From Novispirillum itersonii subsp. itersonii ATCC 12639 (GTDB lineage: Bacteria; Pseudomonadota; Alphaproteobacteria; Rhodospirillales; Rhodospirillaceae), in NCBI RefSeq assembly GCF_000381985.1, contig NZ_KB907345.1:62001-126000 (forward strand): DNA of 64,000 nucleotides, read 5' to 3'. Positions 60,558 through 64,000 of this stretch are shown here, piece after piece. The translations under genes and the position numbers were made by a program. The notes below the pieces were generated by a model. That model ran no database searches and was not told the origin of the DNA. It saw nothing but the letters and a program-made list of their open reading frames with translations. Each line of letters opens with the position of its first letter. Positions within the stretch are counted from its first letter, which is position 1.

Positions 60558-61142
60558 ATGGCAACCCGACGGGCTGAGAAAATGGAAGAAACCCGGCAGC
60601 GCCTGTTGGCCGCCGCCCGTGTCGCCTTTGCCGAAAAGGGCTATGCCGCCGCGTCGATGGATGATCTGACGGCAGCGGTCGGCCTGACGCGGGGGGCGCT
60701 GTACCACCATTTCGGCGACAAGCGCGGCCTGCTGCTGGCGGTGGTGACAGAGATAGACGCTGCAATGGCGGCCCGCGCCCACGCCATCGGCCAGCAGTGC
60801 GGCACCCTGTGGGATGCCCTGCTGGCGGAAGGGGCAGCCTATATCGATATGGCCCGTGAGCCAGAGGTGCAGCGCATCGTGCTGCTTGATGGCCCGGCGG
60901 TGCTGGGCGACCCGTCGCAGTGGCCCAGCCAGAACAGTTGCCTGCAAACGACCACGCAGGTTCTGCGGCGTCTGATTGCCGATGGCACCGTCAGAGCGGT
61001 GGACCCCGAAGCCGCCGCCCGGCTGATCAATGGGGCAGCCCTGAATGCGGCGCTGTGGGTTGCCGCCAGCAACACCCCCGAAGAGGTGCTGCCCAAGGCG
61101 CAGGAGGCCTTCCGGGTACTTGCCAGCGGCCTGCTGGCGTAA
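60558..61142 (+). CDS. TetR-family transcriptional regulator
   Basis: A 194-residue regulator. The HTH (residues 8-55) has RQRLLAAARVAFAEKGYAAASMDDLTAAVGLTRGALYHHFGDKRGLLLAVV, with the family-typical YHHFGDK recognition-helix end. The C-terminal helical domain (60-194) is for dimerisation and ligand binding. The ATG at 60558 follows GGGAGA. Three perfect-type operators lie directly upstream, so strong autorepression and control of the RidA-like gene is expected. Only 17 bp separate its stop from the convergent LysR gene. Confidence 0.94.
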   Translation: MATRRAEKMEETRQRLLAAARVAFAEKGYAAASMDDLTAAVGLTRGALYHHFGDKRGLLLAVVTEIDAAMAARAHAIGQQCGTLWDALLAEGAAYIDMAREPEVQRIVLLDGPAVLGDPSQWPSQNSCLQTTTQVLRRLIADGTVRAVDPEAAARLINGAALNAALWVAASNTPEEVLPKAQEAFRVLASGLLA

Positions 61143-61159
61143 GGTCTGTTTCCGGTCCT

Positions 61160-63438
<2,279 letters not shown>

Positions 63439-63448
63439 CAGCAGTGGG

Positions 63449-63471
63449 GAAAGGGGGCGAGGCCCCCTTTC
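63449..63471. terminator. Hairpin between convergent dgdA and dehydratase genes
   Basis: GAAAGGGGGC and GCCCCCTTTC form a perfect 10-bp stem with loop GAG and may terminate both genes. Confidence 0.75.
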
Positions 63472-63486
63472 ATGCCCTTCTCTCTC

Positions 63487-64000
63487 TCACGGGGTGGAGC
63501 CCCCCGCCCACGCTTCCATCGCCACCGGGCCGCCATCACGGGCGGCCCACAGGCGCAGGCCGTCGCCGTCCGGGGTGGCGTGCAGGGTAAAGGCGGCATC
63601 ATCAAACAGTGTCGACAGGCTGCGGAAGCGGAAAGCCCCCGGGGGCTGGCCGTTGATCTCTGCCGCGAAGTGGCACAGCAGCGTCGCCAGCATCGGGCCA
63701 TGCACCACCAGCCCGGGGTAGCCTTCCACCTGCCGGGCATAGGGTGCGTCGTAGTGGATGCGGTGGCCGTTGAAGGTCAGGGCTGAATAGCGGAACAGCA
63801 GGGTCGGCGTCGGAGTGATCCGCCGTTGCCGCGCCCCCGCCGGGGCAGGGGGCGGGGCGTCTTTGACCGCAGTGTCGGCGGCTTCGCCGCGATAGACAAT
63901 GTCCTGCCGCTCGGTCAGCAGGGGGCGGGCATCGCCACCGGTGATGTCGTGTTCGACGGTGACAAAGCACAGGGGGCCGGTCCGGCCCTGTTTCAGCGTA
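63487..64000 (-). CDS. MaoC-type acyl dehydratase, partial (5' end outside window)
   Basis: The last about 170 codons of a minus-strand gene; the frame is open to the window edge and has no start inside. The visible part includes FVTVEHDITGGDAR-like sequence (read as VEHDITG), a proline/alanine linker, then TPTLLFRYSALTFNGHRIHYDAPYARQVEGYPGLVVHGPMLATLL, the hot-dog hydratase block with active-site Asp and His in HYDAPYA and VVHGP. Two hot-dog halves with an FAS1-like N-terminal dehydratase domain are typical of mesaconyl-C4-CoA hydratase and related HTD/MaoC proteins. It may act on a short acyl-CoA. The ATG/GTG internal starts near 63729 are not the true start. Confidence 0.85.
   Translation of the reverse strand, partial: TLKQGRTGPLCFVTVEHDITGGDARPLLTERQDIVYRGEAADTAVKDAPPPAPAGARQRRITPTPTLLFRYSALTFNGHRIHYDAPYARQVEGYPGLVVHGPMLATLLCHFAAEINGQPPGAFRFRSLSTLFDDAAFTLHATPDGDGLRLWAARDGGPVAMEAWAGGSTP

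Overview
The window is about 64 kb of GC-rich chromosomal DNA, probably from an alphaproteobacterium of the Rhodospirillales type. This is inferred from three things: the three-gene split transhydrogenase pntAA-pntAB-pntB, a 6S RNA lying between zapA and the 5-formyl-THF cyclo-ligase gene, and the overall gene content. There are no rRNA genes, phage, insertion sequences or CRISPR arrays. Most of the window reads as ordinary core and accessory chromosome. Two single AT-rich genes (a PIN-domain protein at 4.5-5.6 kb and a TIR-domain protein at 17.0-18.0 kb) look acquired.

Layout. 0-0.8 kb: a tandem array of about 109-bp units built from interchangeable small hairpins. 0.8-4.2 kb: a PaaA-like ferritin-fold protein, a flavodoxin and PaaN (aromatic or phenylacetate-type metabolism). 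4.5-6.0 kb: PIN-domain gene and a cupin, flanked by inverted copies of a REP-like palindromic repeat. 6.3-11.4 kb: a TetR / PEP-synthase-like / SLC13 permease operon with a TetR-type operator. 11.6-13.5 kb: two identical tRNA-Val(CAC) genes exactly 1000 bp apart around mtgA, then gph. 13.7-16.9 kb: glmU-glmS, making UDP-GlcNAc for the envelope. 17-18 kb: TIR gene. 18.2-27.4 kb: an RpiR/SIS regulator divergent from a complete peptide-type ABC transporter with a hydrolase and an AbgB-like M20 amidohydrolase; a second hairpin-cassette array forms the leader of the amidohydrolase. 27.4-33.2 kb: methyltransferase, MocR-type regulator, glutamine amidotransferase-like protein, MOSC protein, and a LysR / flavodoxin-like pair. 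33.5-46.3 kb: signalling block (membrane diguanylate cyclase, acyltransferase-hydrolase fusion, lipoprotein, heme-type GGDEF-EAL protein, chemoreceptor, two-component system). 46.8-52.8 kb: redox block (transhydrogenase, glutaredoxin, katG). 52.9-59.9 kb: thiE, zapA region, 6S RNA, ygfA, ymdB, a lipase-like hydrolase and an M24 peptidase. 60-64 kb: RidA/TetR pair with three operators, dgdR-dgdA, and a MaoC-type dehydratase cut by the window edge.

How the parts fit. The transhydrogenase makes NADPH. The next two genes, glutaredoxin and KatG, carry the same four-part OxyR-geometry site upstream, so this stretch looks like an oxidative-stress cluster. glmU and glmS form the amino-sugar branch that supplies peptidoglycan, which mtgA polymerises. 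The Dpp-like transporter, hydrolase and amidohydrolase are joined by ATGA overlaps and face an RpiR regulator with a clear palindrome between them, consistent with import and cleavage of a peptide-like or aminoacyl substrate. Three c-di-GMP or chemosensory proteins and a hybrid kinase pair lie close together.

The most unusual material is the hairpin-cassette repeat family (0-0.76 kb and 25.67-25.96 kb), the shared OxyR-type sites, a natural Ser-to-Gly replacement in the hydrolase half of a fusion protein, and the isolated TIR gene with a promoter and palindrome of its own. All calls come from reading the sequence; no database search was run.
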